NCBI RefSeq assembly: GCF_003628305.1
Contig: NZ_RBZM01000005.1
Coordinates: 806,001 to 870,000, forward strand
Source: Cohnella endophytica
GTDB taxonomy: Bacteria; Bacillota; Bacilli; Paenibacillales; Paenibacillaceae
Reading direction: 5' to 3'
Length of the DNA: 64,000 nt
Under the pieces are notes generated by a model. That model ran no database searches and was not told the DNA's origin. It saw nothing but the letters and a program-made list of their open reading frames with translations. Below are positions 8,276 through 18,086 of this stretch, one piece after another; position 1 is the first letter of the stretch, and each line of letters starts with the position of its first letter. Position numbers and translations under genes: made by a program.

Positions 8276-9994
8276 TTGAATTACTCTTTATTCGCAAAGG
8301 TATTTGTTGCCGTGATTGTCATTCAATCTTTCATTATATTAATCGGTGGGCAGCTAAACATCATTCGGGTTGATCGACTCATTCAGCAACGCGAGTATGA
8401 ATATGATCGCAAAGATATGCTGGTTGTGCAAGATGCTTACAATCATAAATTGAAGCAAATACGAACTAATGTCTTATCTTTGTTTTTTGATTCCACGCAA
8501 AGCGAGTCCATCTTGGAGAAGATTAAGCGCTACAAGGGGACAACGAAGGCTGAAGATTTAACACTTCAAGCGGAAATTCAACAATTTCTGCAGTCTATGG
8601 CATACACGGATGAGAGTATACGCTCGATTTTGTTTGTTCGTAATTCTGATGAGCAGAAGTTTGCATTCGTCCGTTACTTCGATCCGAGCCTCTTACCTAA
8701 TTTCGAATCAATGATTTCGCTTAAGGAAGATGAATTCGTCAAAGTGTATCCCGTGGATGCGAGTCCGACGAAACAAGTACTAATCTTTATTTTGAAAGTG
8801 AACGACCCCAATACCGTGGGCATGAAACAGACCGTCGGCAATCTAGTCGTGAGCATCGATACGGGATTTCTGCAAATAGAAGGAGATCCGCTCCATGCGG
8901 ACTCCATTATTGAACTAAAAAATTCGAATGGGACGATTCGGATGTCGGGTAATTCATTCGCTGCCGATATCAGTCAGATCGATCTCGATGCGAGAAAACA
9001 TGATTCAAAGGATTACTTTGTTACCCAAGTCGATAATACGGTTGACGACATGGTCTTTACCATGCTGATTTCCAAAAAACAACTGAAACAAAGTTTATTC
9101 GCAATGAAGAAGAACCAATGGATGACAATAGTCGCTATCGTTTTTTTGAACGTTTTTATTGCCTTTTACATTTCCAGAGCGTTATCGAAGCGGGTTAACA
9201 CTGTCACTCGCAATATGCGGAAGTACACGCCAGGTGAATTTGTGAATCCGATTCTGATCCAAAAACAAGACGAATTTACGGTTTTGGAAGAAACCTATAA
9301 TCAATTGATTCTAAAGCTATCGGAATTTATTCAAAAGGAATATGTGATGGAGATAAAATCCAAAGAAGCGGAACTACAGTTACTTCATTCTCAGGTCAAT
9401 CCGCATTTTTTATCCAATATGCTGGAAATATTGCGTATGCAAGCTATAAAAGAAAACAATTTAAATTTGTCCGATACGATTTACCAGTTAAGCGAAATCT
9501 TTCGATGGAACATTCGCAATAAAGAAACCGTCGTGACCTTATACGAGGAACTCTATTACATCGAATACTACTTAAAGCTTCAACAGTTTAGATTTCCAAA
9601 ACTCCAATTCCGTATCGTGCTGCCACAGAATCTACAGAATCAAAGGATCGTCAAGTTCTCGGTTCAACCCATTGTCGAGAACGTTTTTAAACATGCCATG
9701 AACAAAGGAAAAGAAACCGATATTCATATTCAAGTTATAGAAGCGTATGACAGCATCCGGGTGTCCGTGAAGGACAATGGTAAGGGAATGGTGGCAGATG
9801 ACTTAGATTTATTAATCTTAAAAATGCAAAAACCCCTGGCAGATACCAAGGATACGCCGTCCGTTGGTTTAATGAATGTGCATGCAAGACTTCAATTAAT
9901 ATTTGGAGAGCCGCATGGATTGGAAGTGCAAAGTCAGATAGGTGAAGGGACGAAGGTCATCCTTCATATCCCTAAAAACGAGGTGGGTCCATGA
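8276..9994 (+). CDS. YesM-type sensor histidine kinase
   Basis: This membrane kinase of the His_kinase/HATPase_c type has an N-terminal transmembrane helix, an extracellular sensor of about 250 residues, a second helix (WMTIVAIVFLNVFIAFYISR) and a HAMP-like region. The phospho-acceptor motif is QVNPHFLSNMLEIL, and the ATPase domain carries DNGKGM and a GLMNVHARL box. It overlaps the regulator gene by four bases. The start is uncertain. TTG 8276 has no ribosome site, whereas a good GGAGGG (8239-8244) is placed for a non-standard ATA/ATC codon at 8252-8255, which would add about seven residues. It forms a triad with the regulator at 9991 and the lipoprotein at 11601. Confidence 0.92.
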   Translation: MNYSLFAKVFVAVIVIQSFIILIGGQLNIIRVDRLIQQREYEYDRKDMLVVQDAYNHKLKQIRTNVLSLFFDSTQSESILEKIKRYKGTTKAEDLTLQAEIQQFLQSMAYTDESIRSILFVRNSDEQKFAFVRYFDPSLLPNFESMISLKEDEFVKVYPVDASPTKQVLIFILKVNDPNTVGMKQTVGNLVVSIDTGFLQIEGDPLHADSIIELKNSNGTIRMSGNSFAADISQIDLDARKHDSKDYFVTQVDNTVDDMVFTMLISKKQLKQSLFAMKKNQWMTIVAIVFLNVFIAFYISRALSKRVNTVTRNMRKYTPGEFVNPILIQKQDEFTVLEETYNQLILKLSEFIQKEYVMEIKSKEAELQLLHSQVNPHFLSNMLEILRMQAIKENNLNLSDTIYQLSEIFRWNIRNKETVVTLYEELYYIEYYLKLQQFRFPKLQFRIVLPQNLQNQRIVKFSVQPIVENVFKHAMNKGKETDIHIQVIEAYDSIRVSVKDNGKGMVADDLDLLILKMQKPLADTKDTPSVGLMNVHARLQLIFGEPHGLEVQSQIGEGTKVILHIPKNEVGP

Positions 9995-11583
9995 GTCTAT
10001 TTCTGAGAAAAGTCATCATTGTCGATGATGAGCTTCTGATACGAGAAGGATTGCGCTCCATGCTGGATTGGGAGAACCTAGGGTTTGAAATAGCTGGCTT
10101 GTTTGAGGATGGCGAAGACGCGTGGCAATTCCTTCAAATGAACAATTCCATCGATGTCGTCATTACAGATATTCAAATGGACATTTGTACTGGACTTGAA
10201 TTGTTACGCAGAATTAGAAACGCAGACTATCGGTCGAGAGTACTAATCATTAGCGGTTATGACGAGTTCCGTTATCTTCGCGAGGCAATGAAAATGGGAA
10301 TAGATAATTATTTGTTAAAACCGATTAATAAAGATGAGATGATTGGCTCCCTACAACAGATCCAGGAAAGCTTGCTCATGGAATATCAAAAATCCCGGGA
10401 ACTATTCGAAGGGGCATTGCTCATCAAAAATAATATTTTAAATCAAGTCGTCATGAATAATTATTCGATTCGTGATGTGATGGAAAAATGCGAAATGCTT
10501 GGGATCGATCTATATGAAGGCGGATTTCAAGTGGTTGTCATGGACACGATTACTCGTCAAAAAAATGTTCCCTTATTGGAAGAGAGACAATTGAGTGAAT
10601 TTGCAATACGTAATGTCGCCCTTGAAGTAATTGGGGAAGCGGAAAACATATACGTATTCGGTAATCAGAACAGTCAGACGATCTTCTTGTTCGCCGGCAT
10701 TAATCATCGTAATATTGCCATGGTTAGGAGACGGATGGAGGAGGTATCAAGTCTGGTTCAGTTGGTGCTCAAGATTCAAGTTGTCGCTTTTATGGGCAAA
10801 CCCTGTACGTATTGGCGAGAGATCCATCGATCTTATCAAAGTGCGATGGAATTGTACGACTACCGTTATTTCGTCGAGTCTGCATCGGTCATCGATTATA
10901 CACAAAGGGATCCGGAGTCAAAAAAAGAGGCGCTTGCCAAAGAGCTTGGCCTTATCCGCCTTAACGAATTATTAGAAATTGATGACTTTGAAACCGTTCT
11001 CAAGGAGCTGGGATTGACCGGGATCCGACTGCAAGAAATCCGGGTTCCCGATCTCCACTTAATCCGGGCTGTTTTTATCGATTTCACGTTATCGTGCATG
11101 AGCAAATTGCGACAGATGGAATTCGAAATTTTGGAGCATGCTAGCCATTTTCCTAAAGCTGTAGAAGCGCTGTTTAATGCCGATTCCAAGGAGAAGCTAT
11201 TTGCGCGATTCATGGAGTTGGGGGACACGCTGCTTAAAACGTTGCAAAGACTCAAACTAAACCGGAATACCAACATTGTAGAGAAGGTCATTAAGTTTAT
11301 TGATTCCCACTACATGGAAGGCTTGACTTTGCAACAGTTATCGCAACAATTTCACATCTCGGCCCCTTATCTAGGAAAGCGCTTAAAGATCGAATTGGGA
11401 CAGCAATTTAACGAGTATTTGCATCATGTCCGTATTCAAAATGCTAAGAATCTATTGTTGATTTCCGACGAGAGTGTGAAGGATATCGCAGAAAAAATCG
11501 GGTATGCGGAACCGAATTACTTTTATAGTCAGTTCAAAAGAATTACGGGGAAGTCACCAATGGATTTCAAAAAAGGAATTTGA
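9991..11583 (+). CDS. YesN-type response regulator with AraC DNA-binding domain
   Basis: This 530-residue regulator has an N-terminal receiver domain with the acidic pair in IIVDDE, the phospho-Asp in VVITDIQMD (about residue 55) and the Lys of YLLKPI. A long middle region follows, and then a C-terminal AraC double helix-turn-helix ending in IAEKIGYAEPNYFYSQFKRI. It is translationally coupled to the kinase. Likely targets are sugar transport genes, including the paralogous binding-protein operons at 27648 and 48147. That target assignment is inference from the shared binding-protein family. Confidence 0.93.
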   Translation: MSLFLRKVIIVDDELLIREGLRSMLDWENLGFEIAGLFEDGEDAWQFLQMNNSIDVVITDIQMDICTGLELLRRIRNADYRSRVLIISGYDEFRYLREAMKMGIDNYLLKPINKDEMIGSLQQIQESLLMEYQKSRELFEGALLIKNNILNQVVMNNYSIRDVMEKCEMLGIDLYEGGFQVVVMDTITRQKNVPLLEERQLSEFAIRNVALEVIGEAENIYVFGNQNSQTIFLFAGINHRNIAMVRRRMEEVSSLVQLVLKIQVVAFMGKPCTYWREIHRSYQSAMELYDYRYFVESASVIDYTQRDPESKKEALAKELGLIRLNELLEIDDFETVLKELGLTGIRLQEIRVPDLHLIRAVFIDFTLSCMSKLRQMEFEILEHASHFPKAVEALFNADSKEKLFARFMELGDTLLKTLQRLKLNRNTNIVEKVIKFIDSHYMEGLTLQQLSQQFHISAPYLGKRLKIELGQQFNEYLHHVRIQNAKNLLLISDESVKDIAEKIGYAEPNYFYSQFKRITGKSPMDFKKGI

Positions 11584-11600
11584 CAATCGGGGGTAACAAA

Positions 11601-12896
11601 GTGAAAAAAATAATTCTTTTTGGCTTGGTTTCAATGATTATTAGCGTAGTTGCTGGATGCGATTTATTCTCGACATCCATTAGCTTGCCCAGTTCATCAG
11701 GTACGACAAATTCTAATGATAAGCTTGCTGAGTTGAACGTGCTCGTGTTCGAAACCCCAAACTTGACTGCACAATATTGGGATGACGCTATCAAGAGATT
11801 TACGGATAAACACCCAAACATCAAAATAAATAAAGTCGTGTCTCCGGATATCGACCGTACAAAATACGCGAAGCAACTACTCGCGACCGGGCAATTACCA
11901 GACGTCTTGATGTCGATCAATGTTCAGGAATTCTTGTCCTCTAACTCCTTGTTACCTTTCGATGAAAAATATGTAAGCCAAGTACCGGGTGCAATGAGTA
12001 ACGCTATAAATGGAAAAGTTTATCAACTGCCATGGGGGGCACAAACGATTCCCTTTATCTACTACAATAAAAAAATGTTCGCTGATGCTGGCATAGTCGA
12101 ACCAAAAACGTGGTCAGAGTTTGTAAATGTCGTCGCAAAATTACAGGAATCAGGCGTTACGCCGTTACTTAACGGCGGAGCGAAGGATCCGTGGGCTTCG
12201 ACCCTCCTACTTGATGGAATCATAAGCACAGACGTCTTTACAAAAGAGCCGAACTGGGTCAACAAACGAAAAAAAGGTGAGGTAAAGTTTTCAGATCCAC
12301 TATTTAAGAACGCTGTCCTCAAATGGAAAAGCCTCTACGAAACAAAATCATTTAATGCAGATGGCTTAAGCATCGGATATTTACAATTGCAAGATGCGTT
12401 TCTAAAAGGTAAAGGTGCCATGTATCCAATGGGATCATGGTTTGTGGCATCCGCCGACGCACAAAATGATATCGATGTTGGAGTATTCCCAATTCCAACG
12501 GATGATGGATCGATTGTGATTCCTTATTCTGTCAGTGGCCCTCCATCTATCAGTGCAACTACGAAATTCCCAGAAGCCGCGCAAATGTTTGCCGCCGAAT
12601 TCGTTACGGATGCGGAAACCGTCGTCGCGATTGTGAAGTCAGATGCCGAGATTCCACTAGATGGGCAAACCATTGAATATCAGTATTCCCCTTTGTTTCA
12701 ACGAGTTATTGATCTGATTAAAGTTGGTAATAAAGTCAATGCTTTCAGTTGGGAAAACGGTGATGCCGCGATGATTGCAGGTATGGTGGACGTAGTAAAC
12801 AAAACCGCACAAAATATTATTCTTGGTAATTCTGTAGATTTGGAATTGGCGGCACTTGATGCTAAATGGGATGAAATTAGCACACATATCAAATAA
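11601..12896 (+). CDS. Sugar-binding lipoprotein paired with two-component system (no permease)
   Basis: This family-1 solute-binding lipoprotein starts at a GTG at 11601 with TCGGGGG upstream, just behind the regulator gene. The lipobox is VVAGC. It is clearly paralogous to the proteins at 27648 and 48147, sharing long blocks such as KRFTDKHPNIKINK, YQLPWGAQTIP, GAMYPMGSWFVA and SWENGD. Its linker after the Cys is much shorter. No permease follows it. I infer that it presents the sugar to the kinase at 8276 rather than feeding a dedicated importer, or that it shares the permeases at 49579-51285. Confidence 0.9.
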   Translation: MKKIILFGLVSMIISVVAGCDLFSTSISLPSSSGTTNSNDKLAELNVLVFETPNLTAQYWDDAIKRFTDKHPNIKINKVVSPDIDRTKYAKQLLATGQLPDVLMSINVQEFLSSNSLLPFDEKYVSQVPGAMSNAINGKVYQLPWGAQTIPFIYYNKKMFADAGIVEPKTWSEFVNVVAKLQESGVTPLLNGGAKDPWASTLLLDGIISTDVFTKEPNWVNKRKKGEVKFSDPLFKNAVLKWKSLYETKSFNADGLSIGYLQLQDAFLKGKGAMYPMGSWFVASADAQNDIDVGVFPIPTDDGSIVIPYSVSGPPSISATTKFPEAAQMFAAEFVTDAETVVAIVKSDAEIPLDGQTIEYQYSPLFQRVIDLIKVGNKVNAFSWENGDAAMIAGMVDVVNKTAQNIILGNSVDLELAALDAKWDEISTHIK

Positions 12897-13222
12897 TGCG
12901 GAAAGCTTCCTTTTCCAAGCGCGAATACGCTCTCGTACCGCGACAGAATCCTCCACTTCCCCGTTCAATTAATATAATCTTGTTTATAACCTTGTTTCGT
13001 TAAGACCACTGCCATCGCCAGTCCTTCGGAAAAATTCACCTTCAGAATCGAATCGGGGAGGAATAACGAATCGTCCTACCATATCGATAAACCCCGTCTT
13101 CTAGACCTACTTCCCAGCATCGATGATCGGCTTTACCGGTACCCTCACCGTTTCGATAACCGTCAGCACACCGGCAATTCGAGATCAATGAATAAAGTTT
13201 CGTTATTAGGAGTCATGCCATT
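12897..13222. other. Intergenic region without recognisable gene
   Basis: About 325 bases separate the first and second sensing triads. I see no gene, no clear terminator and no repeat. The next gene's ribosome site (TAGGAG) lies at the right end. The promoter of the second triad should be here. Confidence 0.4.
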
Positions 13223-14857
13223 ATGTATAAAATCATTTTAGTAGACGATGAAGCCGACGTGCGAGAGGGCGTTCTAAGAGAAATTGACTGGACGGAAAAC
13301 GGATTTCAGGTCATCGATGTAGCGGAAAATGGACGCGAAGCGCTCGATATGGTGGAGAGAAACGTGCCGGACCTTATTGTTACCGATATCCGTATGCCGT
13401 TCATGGACGGTCTGCAACTGTCCGAGCATCTAAGGCGTGTTTATCCAACGGTCAAAATTATTATTCTAACCGGGTTCGACGAGTTCGAATACGCCCGCAA
13501 TGCGATTCATCTTGATATCGAAGAGTACGTGCTTAAGCCATTCTCGGCGGGGGATTTACTGGATTCACTTGCCAAGGTGAAGAACAGGCTAGATGCGGAA
13601 TTAGCGGAGAAGGCGAATGTCGGCTCGCTCCACGAGTACTATCGCCGTAGCGTCCCGGTGTTGAGGGAGCTATTCTTAACTTCTTTAGTAACACGTACGA
13701 TTACGTCAGCGGAAATTCGCGAGAAGATGGAGCATTACGACTTGAAGCTCGAAGGTAATTATTATACGATTTCGGTCATCCAACTTGACAGGCCGATTAT
13801 GCAACCGGAGTCCGGTGATTCGAACAGAGCGCATGATCGTCTCGACTTTGAATTGCAGACGTTCGCCGTTCGCAATATTGTAGAGGAACTCGCATCGCGC
13901 AGAGGGAAGCCGTCCGCATACGTATTCCAGCATAACGACTGTGTCGTGCTGTATGAGATAAGCCTCGCAGCCGATCCGGACAAATTCCGTGGCGAAAGCA
14001 TGGTGCTCCTCGAGGAAATTCGGAGTAACGTTGCGAAGTACGTCAAGTGTACGGTCACGATCGGGACGGGTGCCCTAACGGATAGGCTTTCGGAAGTCAA
14101 ATACGCATACGCCGATGCATTAACCGCACTCGACTACCGTATTCTGATCGGAAGTAATCGGATAATTGCGATAGAAGATGTCGAAAGTAGACCAAAGTCA
14201 CCAGTTCGATTCGATGAATTGCAGGCACAAGCTTTCTTGCGCTGTCTAAAGGTTGGCTCGTATGTTGAATTGGAGTCAATCTCGGAAAGTTTATTCGCGC
14301 CGCTCATTGCCGCAGGTTCGACTTGTTCGTATCGCGATGCGCAAATCTTTCTGTTACAAATCGTTACGACGATGTTAAAGGTGCTTCAGGAGAAGCACCA
14401 GAATACGGATGTCGGGTGGTTGAACGAAATCTTGCAATTTCAGTGCCTGCAAGATGCGAAGGATTGGGTCGTCAAAACATGCACTTCGATCATGAATAGA
14501 ATTGAGAGTGACCGCCAATCGACTTACCACGCGCTGGTGGATAAAGCACGCGAGTACACGAAGTTACATTACGCAGACAACGATATCTCCATCGCCAAGC
14601 TCTGCTCTTACTTGCATATTAGTGCAGGATACTTCAGCGGGATTTTCAAACGGGAAACGAAGTTGACCTATGTCAATTATTTATTAAACGTACGAATGGA
14701 AGCAGCAAAGGAATTGCTGCTCACGACCGATTTAAAAGCATTCGAGATTGCTGATAGAGTCGGCTATGCCGATCCCAATTACTTCAGCTTTAGCTTTAAG
14801 AAGCAGGTGGGTATGTCGCCGAAGGACTTCAGAAGCCGGGCGAGGGGGGAGCTGTGA
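13223..14857 (+). CDS. YesN-type response regulator with AraC DNA-binding domain
   Basis: This 544-residue regulator has a receiver domain at residues 1-120 with ILVDDE, the phospho-Asp in LIVTDIRMPFMDG and the Lys in YVLKPF. A central linker domain and a C-terminal AraC domain follow (SIAKLCSYLHISAGYFSGIF, then ADRVGYADPNYFSFSFKKQ). TAGGAG precedes the ATG. The gene overlaps the kinase at 14854 by four bases. In this triad the regulator comes first, the reverse of the triad at 8276. It lies upstream of the mgl-like importer and probably controls it. Confidence 0.93.
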   Translation: MYKIILVDDEADVREGVLREIDWTENGFQVIDVAENGREALDMVERNVPDLIVTDIRMPFMDGLQLSEHLRRVYPTVKIIILTGFDEFEYARNAIHLDIEEYVLKPFSAGDLLDSLAKVKNRLDAELAEKANVGSLHEYYRRSVPVLRELFLTSLVTRTITSAEIREKMEHYDLKLEGNYYTISVIQLDRPIMQPESGDSNRAHDRLDFELQTFAVRNIVEELASRRGKPSAYVFQHNDCVVLYEISLAADPDKFRGESMVLLEEIRSNVAKYVKCTVTIGTGALTDRLSEVKYAYADALTALDYRILIGSNRIIAIEDVESRPKSPVRFDELQAQAFLRCLKVGSYVELESISESLFAPLIAAGSTCSYRDAQIFLLQIVTTMLKVLQEKHQNTDVGWLNEILQFQCLQDAKDWVVKTCTSIMNRIESDRQSTYHALVDKAREYTKLHYADNDISIAKLCSYLHISAGYFSGIFKRETKLTYVNYLLNVRMEAAKELLLTTDLKAFEIADRVGYADPNYFSFSFKKQVGMSPKDFRSRARGEL

Positions 14858-16620
14858 AGCGACTTCTAAGAAAGTGGATCCAGAAGCTGAAGTTCAAGAA
14901 CGTTCAATTTATCATTTCAGTATCCTTCGTGCTGATCGTTCTTCTGATGTTGTCCGTCGGATGGATCCTATATCAGAAATTCATGGAAACCGCTCGTTCG
15001 AACGCCGCTCTTACGAATCAACAATTGATCGAACAGGTGAATTACAATATCGAATCGTACTTGCGTAGCATGCGACAGACGTTTGAATTAGCTGATTACA
15101 ATATTCGCAAAGGAGCACGTGATCAAGAATCAGCACTGTGGAAGAAGCTAGAGGAATTGATCAGTTCCCGGGAGGATATCGTATCGCTATCTTTATTCTC
15201 CACCGATGCAGAGTGGATAGCCGTCACACCAAAAGGGGATAAAGTATCGGTTGCCGATTTGAAGGTGCAAAGTTGGTTCAAAAATGCCGTATCCAATCCA
15301 GATGAGCTAAACTTTTCTCCGCCTCATGTTCAGCGACAGGATAACGGTCAATCCCGTATGGTGCTGACGATCAGCAGAGGCATTACGATTAATCGTGAGG
15401 GCCGAATTGTTCATGGTGTACTCGCAATGGATGTGAACTTCGAGACAATAGCAAGCTTAAGCAGGCGGGTCAGCCTAGGCAAGGAAGGCTATATTTACAT
15501 CGTGGATTCAGACGGTAACTTAGTGTATTATCCCGAACGACACTCGGACTCTCAGGCAGGGGTAACTGAAAACTTTAACGTGCCTCTCAGCTATTCTTAC
15601 GGAACCTATTACGACCGTTGGAGTGGCAAGGCGCGTATGCTTACGGTACAGAATGTAAACCCAGTCGGCTGGAAGGTCGTCGGCGTCTCGTTTAAGCAAG
15701 AATACTCGGCGACGAATGATCAAGTCAAAGCATGGATCTTTGGGTTGATCGGGCTTGCCATTGCCATTATTATTTCAGTCAGTATCTATTTGTCATTGAA
15801 AATTTCGAAGCCAATTCGACGATTAAAACAATCGATGTCCCGCGTAGAATACGGGGATTTCTCTATCGTGGCAAATACGAACGGGATTAGTGAGATTCAA
15901 TTGCTCGCTAAAAGGTTCAACACAATGGTATCGCGAATCCGGGAATTGATGGATCAGGTTAGTTCGGAGCAGGAAGCCAAAAGAAAGAGCGATTTCGAGG
16001 TGCTACAGGCGCAGATCAACCCGCACTTTTTATATAATACACTCAATTCCGTCGTTCGTATGGTAGGGAGTGGCAAGAACGAAGATATCGTCAACACGAT
16101 CACAACGTTGTCCAAGTATTTTAGAACGAGCTTGAGCAAGGGTCAATCTATCGTTACGGTTCGGGAAGAACTGGAACATGTGAGGTACTACTTAATCATT
16201 CAATCGATCCGTTTTAAAAATAAATTCAGGTACGAAATCGTTGCGCCCGAAGAGTTAATGCCCTGTTTATCGCTAAAGCTGATTCTTCAACCAATCGTAG
16301 AAAACGCGATTCAGCACGGAATTGAACCGATGGTCGACGAAGGATTTATTTCAATTCGCGTGAACCTGTCCGACGAGGGGAAATTGATTTTTATTATTAA
16401 GGACAACGGTGTCGGAATGTCAGCTCATAGGGTGGAATCTATTATGTGGGGGGCAATGCCCACGCCACATTCGGAAGAAGGCTCTGGTCTAGGTTTGCGC
16501 AACGTGCATCAGCGCATAACCTTGCAATATGGCGTGGAGTATGGACTAAGGGTAGAGAGCGAACGGGAAGAAGGCACGATCGTAACTTTATCCCTGCCGA
16601 TCATTAAGGAAAATAAATAG
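14854..16620 (+). CDS. YesM-type sensor histidine kinase with Cache-like sensor
   Basis: This 588-residue membrane kinase starts with GTG within a GTGA overlap with the regulator. Two hydrophobic helices flank an extracellular domain whose second half (GYIYIVDSDGNLVYYPERHS) is a typical dCache signature. HAMP follows, then the phospho-acceptor QAQINPHFLYNTLNSV and an ATPase domain with DNGVGM and GLGLRNVHQRI. The lipoprotein at 16645 and the galactose-type importer at 18087 suggest that the signal is a sugar, possibly delivered by a binding protein. Confidence 0.93.
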   Translation: MKRLLRKWIQKLKFKNVQFIISVSFVLIVLLMLSVGWILYQKFMETARSNAALTNQQLIEQVNYNIESYLRSMRQTFELADYNIRKGARDQESALWKKLEELISSREDIVSLSLFSTDAEWIAVTPKGDKVSVADLKVQSWFKNAVSNPDELNFSPPHVQRQDNGQSRMVLTISRGITINREGRIVHGVLAMDVNFETIASLSRRVSLGKEGYIYIVDSDGNLVYYPERHSDSQAGVTENFNVPLSYSYGTYYDRWSGKARMLTVQNVNPVGWKVVGVSFKQEYSATNDQVKAWIFGLIGLAIAIIISVSIYLSLKISKPIRRLKQSMSRVEYGDFSIVANTNGISEIQLLAKRFNTMVSRIRELMDQVSSEQEAKRKSDFEVLQAQINPHFLYNTLNSVVRMVGSGKNEDIVNTITTLSKYFRTSLSKGQSIVTVREELEHVRYYLIIQSIRFKNKFRYEIVAPEELMPCLSLKLILQPIVENAIQHGIEPMVDEGFISIRVNLSDEGKLIFIIKDNGVGMSAHRVESIMWGAMPTPHSEEGSGLGLRNVHQRITLQYGVEYGLRVESEREEGTIVTLSLPIIKENK

Positions 16621-16644
16621 AAGTTTGATTTAGGAGGAATAGGG

Positions 16645-17904
16645 ATGAAACAAGCATGTCTAACTGCAATGTCGGTCTTATTCCTGTTAATGGTTGCCGG
16701 TTGCTTGGGATCCAGTGACAGCACTGCAATAAAACAGTCGGAACGGACAATGATGGATGCGTCGAGGGATAAAGTCAATTTGTCCGTAGCGATGTATGTT
16801 ACTGTGCTGTCGGTGCAGGATGTTTATTACGACATCGTAGCGGAGTTCGAAAAGAAATATCCGAACATCGAGGTGAAAATGCGGTTCCCAGGCTTCGAAT
16901 ACGAGAAGTTCATGAGCTCACGGATGGAAGATCATCAATTGCCGGACATCTTCGATACGCATGGCTGGTCGAAAATCCGATATGGCCAGATTGTCGTCGA
17001 TCTAAGTTCCGAAGCGTGGGTCCACCGATTAACCGAAACGATCCGGGATACAGTGATGGATACGTCCGGTAAAGTGTATGCTATGCCGATCAGCGAAGCA
17101 CGAGACGGCATTACTTATAACAAAGGAGTATTAAAGAAGTATGGAATCGCCGTTCCGACGACCTATGACGAACTGATTGCCGCAGCAGAAAAGCTCAAAG
17201 CAGATAGCAACGGGGAAGTCGTGCCGTTCTTCTTCGCGGCAACAGACGATTGGTCGGTCGGACAGTTTTTCGATTATTTCGCGAACGCGCTATTAATGGA
17301 ATCGGGCAAAGCGATCGATTGGTCGAAATGGACGCAAATTTCTGAGATGTTCCAACAACTGATCGATAGAAAGCTGATCAATGATGACGTAATGACGGCC
17401 AAATATAGCGATATCATTAGATTGTTTGCCGAAGGTAAAGTCGCATTCGCGTTCGCTGCCCCGTCGTTCGCGGATGAAGTGTTCAAGTATAAAAACGGTA
17501 CCACCATCGGGATCATGCCAATCCCGCCACTTGTCGCAGGAAACCCGCCTAGCTTCTCCGGAGGTGAGCGAAATACGATGGCGGTATGGAAGGACTCGCC
17601 GCATATCAAGGAAGCCAAAATGCTATTATCGTTTTTCGCTAGATCGGAAAATTTGGAGAAAATCGAGGAAGTGACCAAGCTTCCATCGGGGCTTAAGGGA
17701 ACCATTCCGAAGCATGAATTCAAGGCTGATTACGAGAAGTACGCCAATGGAGGGATTTTGCCCTATTATGATCGGACTTACTTACCGTACGGGATGTGGG
17801 ATGTGATCTGCAAGAACGGCGTCGAGCAGCTGGCGGGCAGAATTGTGCCGGAGCAATTCTCAATCATTATGCAAACGTCGGCAGAGCAACTGATGGATAA
17901 ATAA
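16645..17904 (+). CDS. Sugar-binding lipoprotein associated with the second two-component system
   Basis: This 419-residue lipoprotein has the lipobox VAGC (about residue 21) and a family-1 solute-binding fold (EFEKKYPNIEVKMRFPGFEY, GKVYAMPISEARDGITYNKG). AGGAGGAATAGGG precedes the ATG and the gene follows the kinase closely. No permease accompanies it, and the importer downstream has its own binding protein of a different family. A sensory role with the kinase is therefore the simplest reading. An importer component sharing distant permeases is the alternative. Confidence 0.88.
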   Translation: MKQACLTAMSVLFLLMVAGCLGSSDSTAIKQSERTMMDASRDKVNLSVAMYVTVLSVQDVYYDIVAEFEKKYPNIEVKMRFPGFEYEKFMSSRMEDHQLPDIFDTHGWSKIRYGQIVVDLSSEAWVHRLTETIRDTVMDTSGKVYAMPISEARDGITYNKGVLKKYGIAVPTTYDELIAAAEKLKADSNGEVVPFFFAATDDWSVGQFFDYFANALLMESGKAIDWSKWTQISEMFQQLIDRKLINDDVMTAKYSDIIRLFAEGKVAFAFAAPSFADEVFKYKNGTTIGIMPIPPLVAGNPPSFSGGERNTMAVWKDSPHIKEAKMLLSFFARSENLEKIEEVTKLPSGLKGTIPKHEFKADYEKYANGGILPYYDRTYLPYGMWDVICKNGVEQLAGRIVPEQFSIIMQTSAEQLMDK

Positions 17905-17939
17905 TTAGTAAAATTGCAAATATCAATCCAATGCGGCCT

Positions 17940-17962
17940 GAAAGCGGGGTCGCTTTCTTTTT
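17940..17962 (+). terminator. Rho-independent terminator after second sensing triad
   Basis: A 7-bp stem GAAAGCG/CGCTTTC with loop GGGT is followed by TTTTT. It separates the sensing triad from the mgl-like operon. Confidence 0.8.
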
Positions 17963-18007
17963 GCTTATCAAGTTCATTAGAATTTCGATAGTTTTGAGCA
18001 GGATATT

Positions 18008-18019
18008 GAATTCGAATTC
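18008..18019. promoter_or_regulatory. Palindrome upstream of mglB-like gene
   Basis: The 12-base perfect palindrome GAATTCGAATTC lies about 70 bases ahead of the binding-protein gene, in the region where its promoter must sit. It could be an operator, but a single short palindrome may also arise by chance. Confidence 0.25.
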
Positions 18020-18086
18020 GATCTCCGATCTTACATAATCAAGCATGTAAACCTAATCTTAAAATACCTAGGAGGTCAAGATTAAC

